NCBI GenBank assembly: GCA_965651265.1
Contig: CBFGRV010000008.1
Coordinates: 25,358 to 89,357 of the forward strand
Length of the DNA: 64,000 nt
Direction: 5' to 3'
DNA from: CBFGRV01 sp965651265
GTDB taxonomy: Bacteria; Bacteroidota; Rhodothermia; Rhodothermales; VXPQ01
The translations under genes were made by a program, and so were the position numbers. This document shows, piece after piece, positions 34,793 through 43,166 of this stretch (within the stretch, counting starts at the first letter, position 1; each line of letters opens with the position of its first letter). A model generated the notes under the pieces. That model saw nothing but the letters and a program-made list of their open reading frames with translations, made no database searches and was not told where the DNA came from.

Positions 34793-35093
34793 CTTCGGTC
34801 GCGTTGCAAGAAGGCGACAATTTGACCTACAAACATCGGTGACTGCCTAGCAGACCAGTTTGGTACGGCTTCTCGAATTTGCGTTTCTCAACACGTACGT
34901 GGCTCCTGATTTCGTACGGGTTCCTGCGCCGAAGGCCGTCTGTGTTCCATGTACATCGGTACCTGAGGTGCTCTGTACGTCACAGCGAAGGCTGAGCGGT
35001 CCCATCTATTATTAGTAACGAAGCACGCACACGATTATTGTTCGTCTCGGCGTTGAGCTCCTGACGTCGGTCGATCAGGCACACACCATCAAT

Positions 35094-35102
35094 AGAGGAG
35101 GT
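35094..35102 (+). promoter_or_regulatory. Strong Shine-Dalgarno of the outer-membrane operon
   Basis: AGAGGAGGT five bases before the ATG at 35108 is a near-perfect ribosome binding site. It stands out because most genes in the window have weak or no such site, and it fixes the start of the large receptor. Confidence 0.8.
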
Positions 35103-35107
35103 AGCAT

Positions 35108-38100
35108 ATGTTGCGCAAGTGGGGTACACTCGTACTCTTTCTGCTCGCTACGCCTGTCCTGGCGCTAGCGCAAAACACAGGCAAGCTCTCCGGACGAGTC
35201 TTGGACGCGTCTACGGGTGAGCCCTTGCCTGGAGCCAACGTGGTTATCGTGGGCACGCAGCTGGGTACGGCAGCGGACGCCGACGGAAGCTACTTTATTC
35301 TTGGCGTCCCGGTGGGCACCTACGATGTGCAGGCGTCCTTCGTCGGGTATCAAGCCCAGACCGTCCAGGCCGTCGACATCAACGCCGACTACACGCGTGA
35401 GCTGAACTTCGAGCTCTCGCCGGGCGCCGAGTTGGATGAGATCGTCGTCGAATACGAGCGACCACTCATTCAGAACGACGCTCTTGGCGTGCCGAGGATC
35501 ACGACGGCAGAAGAGCTGCAGAACCTGCCGGTTCGTGGCGTGGCCGACGTGGCCGCCCTGCAGGCTGGAGTCGTCAAGCAGGAAGGCTCCAGCGCCCTGT
35601 ACGTTCGAGGCGGCCGCGACGAGGAAGTCGCCTACGTCGTCGACGGTGTGCCCGTTCTCGGACACATTGCCGTGCCCGACCAGGCCATCCAGGAGCAGGA
35701 GATGCTTATCGGCGCCATCCCGGCGAAGTATGGGGGCGTGATGTCGGGTATCATCTCCGTGACCACGAAGAGTGGCGCGCCGGAGTTCTTCGGCTCGATC
35801 GAGGCCATTACCTCCGAGGTTCTCGATCCGTACGGATACAATAATGTACAGGCGACATTAGGCGGCCCCATCCTCAAGGATCGGCTCAACTTCTTCATCT
35901 CCGGTGAGTACGGGAATTTTGTCGATCCGAGCCCGCGGGCTATCGGTTATCCCACGCTTTCCGATGAGAAGCGACAGCTGCTCAACGAGTCGCCGCAGTC
36001 CGTTCGCATCGTCAACGTCGAGGATCCGTCCGACATTCGCTTCATTCCTTTTCCGACGGACATCGAGTCCGGGACGCACGTAAACGACGTCGTCGCTCTT
36101 CTCGAGCAGAACATCCCTGAGGGCTACCAGCTCGCGAGCCAAACGCCCTCCCCTCTATACACGGCGAATACGTTTACGGCAGAAGACTTCTCTCGTGAGG
36201 CTGCGCGCCCCGGCGATGACCAGAACAATCTCATCTTCAACGGTAACCTGACCTTCAGCCCTGCCCAATCGATTCGGCTCCGCGTCGGTGGCGGATACGA
36301 GCGGGATCGTGGTCGGGAATACAGCTACCTGTACTCGCTGTATGCGCCTGAGATGTATCGTAACGACGATCGCAACACATGGCGCATTTTTGGGTCGTGG
36401 ACACAGTACCTGTCCAACAACACGCTATTCCAGATCGACGCCAACTACTCGGACTACGATGGCGTGATGTACGACCCGCGTTTTTCGGATGACGTTCGCG
36501 ATATGCTCTTCTATGGCGACGTCGATCATCCGGCGAACGCGTTCGTCCGGAACTACTTCTCCTACAACCCGCAGGACTCGACGTACGTCCATGCGTACGA
36601 AGACGGCGATGCGCTCGGCTCGCGAGACATCCACAATAGTTTCGCACCTCCAGGCATCGACGCGACCGGAGGGTACACGAAGTGGCACTACACGTCCATG
36701 GGGCTGCGCGCCAACGCCACGACGCAGATCGGTCTGCATCAGATCGAATTCGGTGGCAGCTACTCGAAGCAGACGCAGCGCTACTTCAATATCAATAGCC
36801 GAGGACTACCGCTGGCCTTCGCCCGCTACTTCGCCGACGACCGTCCCGAGATCGGCGGTGGCGTTCAGAGGTATGAGGACATCCCCTTCGGTGAGATGAA
36901 CTCTGCGGTGTTCTACTATGGCTACAACTACCTGGGGACCGAGGAGGTCGACGATCAGAACATCGCCAACTTCACGGATCCGAATTACACAGGCGCCGAC
37001 AAGTACAATATGGCGCCGTACGAGCCGATCTACTACGCCGGCTACATCCAGGACAAGATCGAGTATCGCGACCTCGTCGTGAACATCGGCTTGCGTCTGG
37101 ATGTCTTCGACAACAACGCACTCGTGCTGCGTGACCCATTCGCGCTCTTCCCGATCGTACGCGCGGGCGAGGTGGATGGAACCCCGAATCGGATCGGCGA
37201 CGACTTCGCCGTCTACTACAACACGACGGACCAGATCGTCGGATACCGCGATCTCGATGGGAACTACTACAACCCACAGGGACAGGACGTCGATGCGAGC
37301 GTAGTTGAGTCAGCCGGTCGGCCGCGAGCGAAGGTTCAACGCGTAACCGAAGAGGTGTTCACGGACTATGATCCGGAGGTGACCCTCCAGCCGCGAATCG
37401 GTATCTCGTTCCCCGTAACCAACGAGGCCATCTTCTTCGCGAGCTACAACGTGGTGAGCCAACGGCCGGCCACCAATCAGTTCGACACCCCGCAGCAGTG
37501 GAATCTGGCGGCTCAGGAGTCGAAGCTGAACAACAACCCGGCGCTTCGTCCTGAGAAGACGACGACCTACGAGCTCGGATTCCGCCAGCGAATCGGCGCA
37601 CGCGCCGCGCTTCAGATTTCCGGCTTCTACAAGCAGATCGAAAACCTGATCAGCCGCCGGATCATCCAGAACGTGTTCCCGAGCAACTACCAGACGTACG
37701 GTAATGTTGACTTCGGCACGGTCAAGGGCGTCGAATTCGAATTCGACCTCCGAAGGACGCGCAACGTAGCGTTGAACGCGAACTACACGTTGTCCTTCGC
37801 CGAAGGAACCGGGTCCGATTCGGAGTCGACCTCCCAGATCGTCTGGCGAATGGAAGAGGATCCGTTCTACCCGCGGTTCATCAGCCCGCTGGACTTCGAC
37901 CAGCGCCACCGCGCGAACATCACGCTGGATTATCGCCTCGGCGAGGATGAAGGCCCGCGGCTCTTCGGTGGCTATCCGCTGTCGAACTTCGGCTTCAACG
38001 TGGTCGGGACGTTCGGAACGGGTCTCCCGTATACGCGCCGGCTCGACACATCGCCGATCTATACGGCATTCAACGGCTTCCTCCTGGGCGAGATCAACGG

Positions 38101-38425
38101 CGAAAACATGCCATTCACCTCGTCGGTCAATCTTCGTATCGATCGTCGCTTCGCTCTGGGTGGCACCAACCTGGTCACCTTCCTCTGGGTGAACAATGTG
38201 TTCAACCAGGACAACGTGACCAGGGTGTACGCTCAGACCGGACTACCTGACGACGATGCCTATCTGACCAATCCGGAGGGCCGCGACTACGTGAACGGTC
38301 TGGCGCAGAATTCCGGCAGCCAGGTGGCACAATCCTTCATCGATCACTACAGGATGTCGCTGCGGAATCCGGCCAACTACGGAATCCCGCGCACCATCCG
38401 TCTCGGTGTGCGCCTGGACTTCTAA
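35108..38425 (+). CDS. Large TonB-dependent receptor with carboxypeptidase-regulatory-like domain
   Basis: 1105-residue outer-membrane receptor. Signal peptide about residues 1-22 (ending LALAQ), carboxypeptidase-regulatory-like domain about 24-108 (SGRVLDASTGEPLPGANVVI), plug about 120-225 (SALYVRGGRDEEVAYVVDG) and a long barrel ending IRLGVRLDF with the C-terminal aromatic residue expected for BAM insertion. It has no SusD partner. The next genes encode a giant secreted protein and a PorV-like barrel, so the three may act as one surface module. The cargo is unknown. Confidence 0.93.
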   Translation: MLRKWGTLVLFLLATPVLALAQNTGKLSGRVLDASTGEPLPGANVVIVGTQLGTAADADGSYFILGVPVGTYDVQASFVGYQAQTVQAVDINADYTRELNFELSPGAELDEIVVEYERPLIQNDALGVPRITTAEELQNLPVRGVADVAALQAGVVKQEGSSALYVRGGRDEEVAYVVDGVPVLGHIAVPDQAIQEQEMLIGAIPAKYGGVMSGIISVTTKSGAPEFFGSIEAITSEVLDPYGYNNVQATLGGPILKDRLNFFISGEYGNFVDPSPRAIGYPTLSDEKRQLLNESPQSVRIVNVEDPSDIRFIPFPTDIESGTHVNDVVALLEQNIPEGYQLASQTPSPLYTANTFTAEDFSREAARPGDDQNNLIFNGNLTFSPAQSIRLRVGGGYERDRGREYSYLYSLYAPEMYRNDDRNTWRIFGSWTQYLSNNTLFQIDANYSDYDGVMYDPRFSDDVRDMLFYGDVDHPANAFVRNYFSYNPQDSTYVHAYEDGDALGSRDIHNSFAPPGIDATGGYTKWHYTSMGLRANATTQIGLHQIEFGGSYSKQTQRYFNINSRGLPLAFARYFADDRPEIGGGVQRYEDIPFGEMNSAVFYYGYNYLGTEEVDDQNIANFTDPNYTGADKYNMAPYEPIYYAGYIQDKIEYRDLVVNIGLRLDVFDNNALVLRDPFALFPIVRAGEVDGTPNRIGDDFAVYYNTTDQIVGYRDLDGNYYNPQGQDVDASVVESAGRPRAKVQRVTEEVFTDYDPEVTLQPRIGISFPVTNEAIFFASYNVVSQRPATNQFDTPQQWNLAAQESKLNNNPALRPEKTTTYELGFRQRIGARAALQISGFYKQIENLISRRIIQNVFPSNYQTYGNVDFGTVKGVEFEFDLRRTRNVALNANYTLSFAEGTGSDSESTSQIVWRMEEDPFYPRFISPLDFDQRHRANITLDYRLGEDEGPRLFGGYPLSNFGFNVVGTFGTGLPYTRRLDTSPIYTAFNGFLLGEINGENMPFTSSVNLRIDRRFALGGTNLVTFLWVNNVFNQDNVTRVYAQTGLPDDDAYLTNPEGRDYVNGLAQNSGSQVAQSFIDHYRMSLRNPANYGIPRTIRLGVRLDF

Positions 38426-38438
38426 GCAGGAGCAGGAT

Positions 38439-38467
38439 CGGAGCCGTCCCGGCCAGGGGCGGCTCCG
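38439..38467 (+). other. GC-rich intercistronic hairpin
   Basis: CGGAGCCGTCCC pairs with GGGGCGGCTCCG around the 5-nt loop GGCCA, giving a 12-bp stem with one G-U pair. It begins 13 bp after the receptor stop and has no T-tract, so it may stabilise or process mRNA or cause partial termination. Confidence 0.65.
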
Positions 38468-38517
38468 TGACTCCGATAGCCGTTCTTCATCGACTTTAAC
38501 TCTGGAGCTTCCAACTC

Positions 38518-41500
38518 ATGAGAATCTCGAGCACGATAAAACTGCTGCTTCTGGCCGCTGCCCTGCTCTATTCGGTGCCGGCATCTGCGCAGAACTGTAA
38601 TACAGGTTCGGCGGAGGTCGATCTCCAAGCCAACAACGTTCGGGCGCGGATCTACAACAATGGTCACCTCTTCTGGAAGGGGTCAGGTAACGTCTATACG
38701 GTACCGAAGAATGGAAACGCCAACGCCATCTTTGCCTCGGGTATCTGGCTCGGCGGCATGGTCGGTGGCGAGATGCGCTTCGCCGGTACCGACTACGGTC
38801 CATTCGAATTCTTCCCCGGTCCTCTGGACGACAACGGCAATCCGCCAAGCGATTGTACTCCGTACGACCGGATCTACAGCATCACGCGAGCCGATCTTGA
38901 AGCCTTCGAGGCCGGCGAGCCCACGACGTCGGATATCGTCGACTGGCCTTGGCAACTTGGCGCCCCCGTCGTTGACGGAGACGGCAATCCGGATAACTAC
39001 AATCTCGAAGGCGGCGACCGTCCAGAGCTGACGGGCGATCAGACGGTCTGGTTCATCATGAACGACGCAGCTGGACCACACGGCTGGTCGAACACGTCGC
39101 CGTTGGGCCTGGAAGTGCAGGTCACGGCCTTTGCCTTCCGTACGGCCGATGCGCTCAATAACACAACCTTCTACAAGTACACGCTGATTTACAAGGGCAA
39201 CGAGCCGCTTACCAACGCCTACTTCGGCATCTGGTCCGACCCTGACCTGGGTAACGCTGCAGACGACTTCGTTGGAGCAGATACATCGCTGGGTATGGGA
39301 TTCGTCTACAACGGCGATGACTTCGATGATGGTGCCGTGGGTTATGGCAGTACGCCACCCGCCCTTGGTTACGACTACTTCCAGGGTCCGCTCGTCAATA
39401 ACGACGGAATAGACAACGACGGCGACGGGGAGATTGACGAGGAAGACGAACGAATCGCCATGACGAAGTTCGTCTACTACAACAACGACAGTTCTCCCCA
39501 GGGCAACCCGTTCAACGGTGCAGAGGCGTACGGGTACCTTCGAGGAATCTGGCGCGACGGGCAACCCATCACATTAGGCGGTACCGGCTACGGCGGCAAT
39601 ACCCCGACGGACGTGATGTTTCCGGGTGACCCCGTAACTGGTGCCTACTGGAGCGAGGAAAACGTCGACGGCTCCGGATCGCGGAATACGCCGGCGGACC
39701 GGCGCTTCCTGCTTTCCTCCGGTCCTTTCCGAATGAACCCGGGCGATGTGCAGGAAATCGTGTACGGAATCGTCTGGGCTCGAGCAGGGGATCGTCTGGC
39801 CTCCGTCGCAAAGATGAAGAGCGACGACGCCCTGGCTCAGGCCGCATTCGACGTAAACTTCCAGCTGCCGCCTCCGCCCGATGCTCCGCAGGTGACGGTC
39901 GGCGAATATGATCGGACGGTGACCCTCACCTGGGGATATCCGCCGAACTCCAACAATTACCTGGAAAGCTACGACGTGCTCAATCCGTTCCTCGTCGACG
40001 TACCCGACGAAGATGCTCCGGATAAGACTTACACCTTCGAGGGGTATCGCATCTTCCGGTACGACACACCGCAGCAAGGTGATGCAGACGGAACACTCGT
40101 GGCCACGTTTGATGTGCCGAACGACGTCACGACCATCACGGATACGCAGTTCGACGAGGTTACGGGCGTACCGATTACCGTGGTCGTTGCTCGGGGTACG
40201 GATTCCGGAGTGCGCCACAGTATCTCGTTCGAGAATCTCACGAACTATCAGGAGTACTACTACGGCGTCCAGGCCTATGCGTACAACGAGTTCTCATCGC
40301 CCAAACTCCAGCAGAGCCCGGTCACACGTGTAACGGCCGTGCCTCGAAAGGTAGGTACGCTCGCCGGCGGAACCGACATCCAGGAAGAGGAGATCGAGCG
40401 CCGCAAAGCCTCGGGCGAAGCTCATGTCGTGGGCGTACGCACCGGCGCAGGAGAGGGAGAAGCATATGCCACGATCGTTAATCCGACGGCACTGACCGGC
40501 GATACCTACGAAGTTCGCTTCTACGAGCACTGCTGGGAGGAGGAAGAGGAAGCGCACAAGGCCGGCTCGATGACGGAAGAGGAACGCGCTTCTCGAGAGG
40601 AGAAGCTGTCCAAGTCGGCCGCCGTAGAGGTCTGCGGTATCTTCTACGATATCGTCAACGCGACCACGGGAACGAAGGTCTTCGACGGGGTTCGTGCCTT
40701 CGAGTCCACCGGAGCGCCGCCTCCACAACGGGACGATGTGGTCGTGATCGACGGCCTTTCCTTCTCCGTTCTGGGCCCCCCCAAGCAACTGGTCGACATC
40801 GATCAATACACCGCGGAGGGCACCCGCCAGAATTCGCTCGACTTCGCATTGAGCGGACCTCCTTGCGGTGCGGGTAGTGACTGCCGGTTCTTCATTACGG
40901 CACAGGGGGCCGGAGACCCGGCTTCTATTCTCGGTCGCGTCGACTGGCTCGGTAACGTCGCCCTGGAAGCTCCCGTCGAATACGAGCTTCGCTTCGTGGA
41001 GAATCCTGAAGTCAATGGACAGATTGCGTTCGTTTACAACGCCGTCCCCGGCGACGCAGACTACCTCATGAAGGGATGGAAGCAGGGACCGGAACTCAAC
41101 GAGGACGGCAGCTATGCCGAGATCGAGATGGGCAATGGTCGGCTGCCCTTCCAGCTTTGGCGACTCGATCCGCTGGCCGGCACGGAAGAACAGGTACACG
41201 TCTCCGTCCTGGACGATGACGGCGACTTTTTCTGGGGCCTGAACCCCGCCCTAGCGCCGGCAACGTTCGGGAATGCGCCGGCCACGTATGAGCGCATTTA
41301 CGGGACGAACATGCCCTACAGCGAGGAAAATCTTGAAGATCAATTCGTGCAGTTCTACAACGATTTTCCCGATGCGTACACCTTCGGGCGCGTCCTCTTC
41401 GTACCGTTCGGCGGACATGCTATGCCACCGGCTCCTGGAGTGAACGTGCGCTTCGTGACCTCGAAGCCAAACCTTCCGGGTGACTTCTTCACGCTCGACA

Positions 41501-41859
41501 CCGATGGGCTTGGGACCGAGCGTGGTGTCGCTGAGGAGCTTGAGGCCAATCTCGACGCGATCGGAATTGTCCCGAACCCCTACAAGGGAGCGTCGAATTA
41601 CGAAGTCTCCGTCACGGATGATGTGGTTCGCTTCACGAACCTTCCCGATGAAGCGCGTATCCGGGTGTACACGGTTAGCGGAACGCTCGTCTGGGAAGCC
41701 GTTCGCGGCGCAGCCAACAACTCGTGGGATCTCACCACGAGTGAGGGCCTCCCACTCGCCAGTGGCATGTATCTGGTCGTCGTGGACGTCGAAGGCGTCG
41801 GCACGAAGACCATCAAGTTTGGCGTCGTGAAGAAACGAATCCAGCTCGACCTGCTCTAG
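38518..41859 (+). CDS. Giant secreted protein with C-terminal sorting-like domain
   Basis: 1113 residues with a clear signal peptide (core LLLLAAALLYSVPASAQ). The N-terminal 300 residues are Gly/Asp/Asn-rich. An EF-loop-like acidic stretch NDGIDNDGDGEIDEEDERI lies near residue 300. An Fn3-like part follows (about 460-610, VTVGEYDRTVTLTWGYP), then an acidic region. The last 95 residues (IGIVPNPYKGASNYEVSV, RVYTVSGTLVWE, LASGMYLVVVDV) form a FlgD-Ig/type IX sorting-like domain. I recognise no catalytic site. It sits between the receptor and the PorV-like gene in the same operon, so it is probably displayed at the surface. Confidence 0.82.
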   Translation: MRISSTIKLLLLAAALLYSVPASAQNCNTGSAEVDLQANNVRARIYNNGHLFWKGSGNVYTVPKNGNANAIFASGIWLGGMVGGEMRFAGTDYGPFEFFPGPLDDNGNPPSDCTPYDRIYSITRADLEAFEAGEPTTSDIVDWPWQLGAPVVDGDGNPDNYNLEGGDRPELTGDQTVWFIMNDAAGPHGWSNTSPLGLEVQVTAFAFRTADALNNTTFYKYTLIYKGNEPLTNAYFGIWSDPDLGNAADDFVGADTSLGMGFVYNGDDFDDGAVGYGSTPPALGYDYFQGPLVNNDGIDNDGDGEIDEEDERIAMTKFVYYNNDSSPQGNPFNGAEAYGYLRGIWRDGQPITLGGTGYGGNTPTDVMFPGDPVTGAYWSEENVDGSGSRNTPADRRFLLSSGPFRMNPGDVQEIVYGIVWARAGDRLASVAKMKSDDALAQAAFDVNFQLPPPPDAPQVTVGEYDRTVTLTWGYPPNSNNYLESYDVLNPFLVDVPDEDAPDKTYTFEGYRIFRYDTPQQGDADGTLVATFDVPNDVTTITDTQFDEVTGVPITVVVARGTDSGVRHSISFENLTNYQEYYYGVQAYAYNEFSSPKLQQSPVTRVTAVPRKVGTLAGGTDIQEEEIERRKASGEAHVVGVRTGAGEGEAYATIVNPTALTGDTYEVRFYEHCWEEEEEAHKAGSMTEEERASREEKLSKSAAVEVCGIFYDIVNATTGTKVFDGVRAFESTGAPPPQRDDVVVIDGLSFSVLGPPKQLVDIDQYTAEGTRQNSLDFALSGPPCGAGSDCRFFITAQGAGDPASILGRVDWLGNVALEAPVEYELRFVENPEVNGQIAFVYNAVPGDADYLMKGWKQGPELNEDGSYAEIEMGNGRLPFQLWRLDPLAGTEEQVHVSVLDDDGDFFWGLNPALAPATFGNAPATYERIYGTNMPYSEENLEDQFVQFYNDFPDAYTFGRVLFVPFGGHAMPPAPGVNVRFVTSKPNLPGDFFTLDTDGLGTERGVAEELEANLDAIGIVPNPYKGASNYEVSVTDDVVRFTNLPDEARIRVYTVSGTLVWEAVRGAANNSWDLTTSEGLPLASGMYLVVVDVEGVGTKTIKFGVVKKRIQLDLL

Positions 41860-41875
41860 ACTCCTTGCGCCTGGT

Positions 41876-41899
41876 CGCCGCTCCCGCCGGGGAGCGGCG
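41876..41899 (+). other. GC-rich intercistronic hairpin
   Basis: CGCCGCTCCC (41876-41885) pairs perfectly with GGGAGCGGCG (41890-41899) around a 4-nt loop, 17 bp after the giant-protein stop. No T-tract follows. It resembles the hairpin at 38439 in place and strength. Confidence 0.65.
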
Positions 41900-41971
41900 C
41901 CGGGTGCCGAGAGAGGCGATCGAGTACTAAGCCAAGGAACCTAGAGATACCAGAGAACCAGGAGATTAGAT

Positions 41972-42994
41972 ATGAAAACCAAACTACTCGTTCTGTGCGT
42001 CCTGGCCGTCGGATTCATGACGCTGACGTTGGACGATGCACAGGCCGGTGACAAGGATCGCCGCGGCACGGCCGGCTCGGAGCAGCTCCTCGTCCCCCTG
42101 ACCGCTCGGACGGTGGGCCTCGGTGGCGGCTTCGCGTCAGGACTCACGGGCGCGAGCGGACTCGAAGGCCTTTGGGCCAACCCTGCGGCGCTGACGGTGA
42201 ATACGGGCACGAACGCCCTGTTCAGCCACATGGCTTACGTCGCCGAGATCGATGTGAATCACATCGGTATCGCGCAGCGCTTCGGCGCGAACCAGATCGC
42301 CCTGACCATCACCAATTGGGGGTTTGGCGATATTCCGCTTCAGACGGAGGCAAATCCAGAAATCACCGACGTCACCTGGTCCGCATCCTTCTACACGGTG
42401 GGCGCCACGTACGCGCGTGACTTCACCGACCGCATTGCGGCCGGCGTGACCTTCAAGGTGGTAAGCGAACGCATCGACGACATGAATGCCACCGGGGTCG
42501 CCTTTGATGCCGGAATGACTTACACGGTCGGGGAGTCGGGCCTTCGCTTCGGTGTGAGCCTGAAGAACTTCGGACCGCAACGCGCTTACGACGGCACCGG
42601 CCTGAACCGCAACGCGCGTGTCGGCGGCATGGACGCCACCATTTCTCTGGATGGTGCCGACTACGAGTTGCCGTCGCTGCTCAACTTCGGAATCGCCTAC
42701 ACCAGGCCGCTGGGTGCTGCCGCCGAGGTTACGCTGCTGGGGAACTTCCGCTCGAACTCATTTGCGAGCGACCAGTACTCGGCGGGTCTCGAGTTCGGGC
42801 TGCAGAACCTCGTCTACATCCGGGGTGGCTATCAATTTGAAGAAGACATGGACCTCACCATGTTCAGCGGTGCGAACTTCGGAGCCGGCCTCAACCTGAA
42901 CGCCGTAGGCACAGCACTAACAGTTGACTACGCCTACCGGACGACCGACCCGTTCGATGGTGTGCACGTCATCACCGCCAGTGTAACGCTGTGA
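41972..42994 (+). CDS. PorV/PorQ-family outer-membrane barrel protein
   Basis: 340 residues with signal peptide (core LLVLCVLAVGFMTL). The segment QLLVPLTARTVGLGGGFAS, then LEGLWANPAALTVNTGTN, is the conserved opening of PorV/PorQ/UPF0164 proteins, and the rest alternates like a beta-barrel, ending ITASVTL. PorV is the T9SS outer-membrane shuttle that brings cargo to the attachment complex. Here it follows a cargo-like gene and could be a dedicated shuttle or simply a related porin. AGGAG precedes the ATG. Confidence 0.85.
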   Translation: MKTKLLVLCVLAVGFMTLTLDDAQAGDKDRRGTAGSEQLLVPLTARTVGLGGGFASGLTGASGLEGLWANPAALTVNTGTNALFSHMAYVAEIDVNHIGIAQRFGANQIALTITNWGFGDIPLQTEANPEITDVTWSASFYTVGATYARDFTDRIAAGVTFKVVSERIDDMNATGVAFDAGMTYTVGESGLRFGVSLKNFGPQRAYDGTGLNRNARVGGMDATISLDGADYELPSLLNFGIAYTRPLGAAAEVTLLGNFRSNSFASDQYSAGLEFGLQNLVYIRGGYQFEEDMDLTMFSGANFGAGLNLNAVGTALTVDYAYRTTDPFDGVHVITASVTL

Positions 42995-43050
42995 GGGCTT
43001 GCCGCTAGAACATGGACGTGCATCGAAACGAGCACGTCGAAAGCAACATG

Positions 43051-43090
43051 ACGGGTGGCTTCCCTCGCGGGGAGTCACCCGTTTTCGTTT
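43051..43090 (+). terminator. Rho-independent terminator after the outer-membrane operon
   Basis: ACGGGTGGCTTCCC and GGGGAGTCACCCGT form a 14-bp stem with two G-U pairs and a TCGC loop (43051-43082), followed by TTTCGTTT. It lies 57 bp after the PorV-like stop and is the only hairpin of this operon with a T-rich tail. Confidence 0.8.
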
Positions 43091-43166
43091 CGGCTCCACC
43101 ATCTCCCGCGCTTTGGAGGTCGCTTGGCGTACAGAACGCGATTGTCAGTATCGGGTAGACGAAGTA

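Larger units (their letters stand above)
34533..35107. other. 575-bp intergenic region with promoter and long leader
   Basis: No convincing gene. It contains the near-consensus promoter at 34764-34792, so the downstream mRNA would carry a leader of roughly 300 nt before the TonB receptor ATG. Two short words, TTTGACCTACA (34821-34831) and TTATTGTTCGTC (35035-35046), recur in the gap upstream of rho. A strong Shine-Dalgarno closes the region. I found no riboswitch that I could name. Confidence 0.6.
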
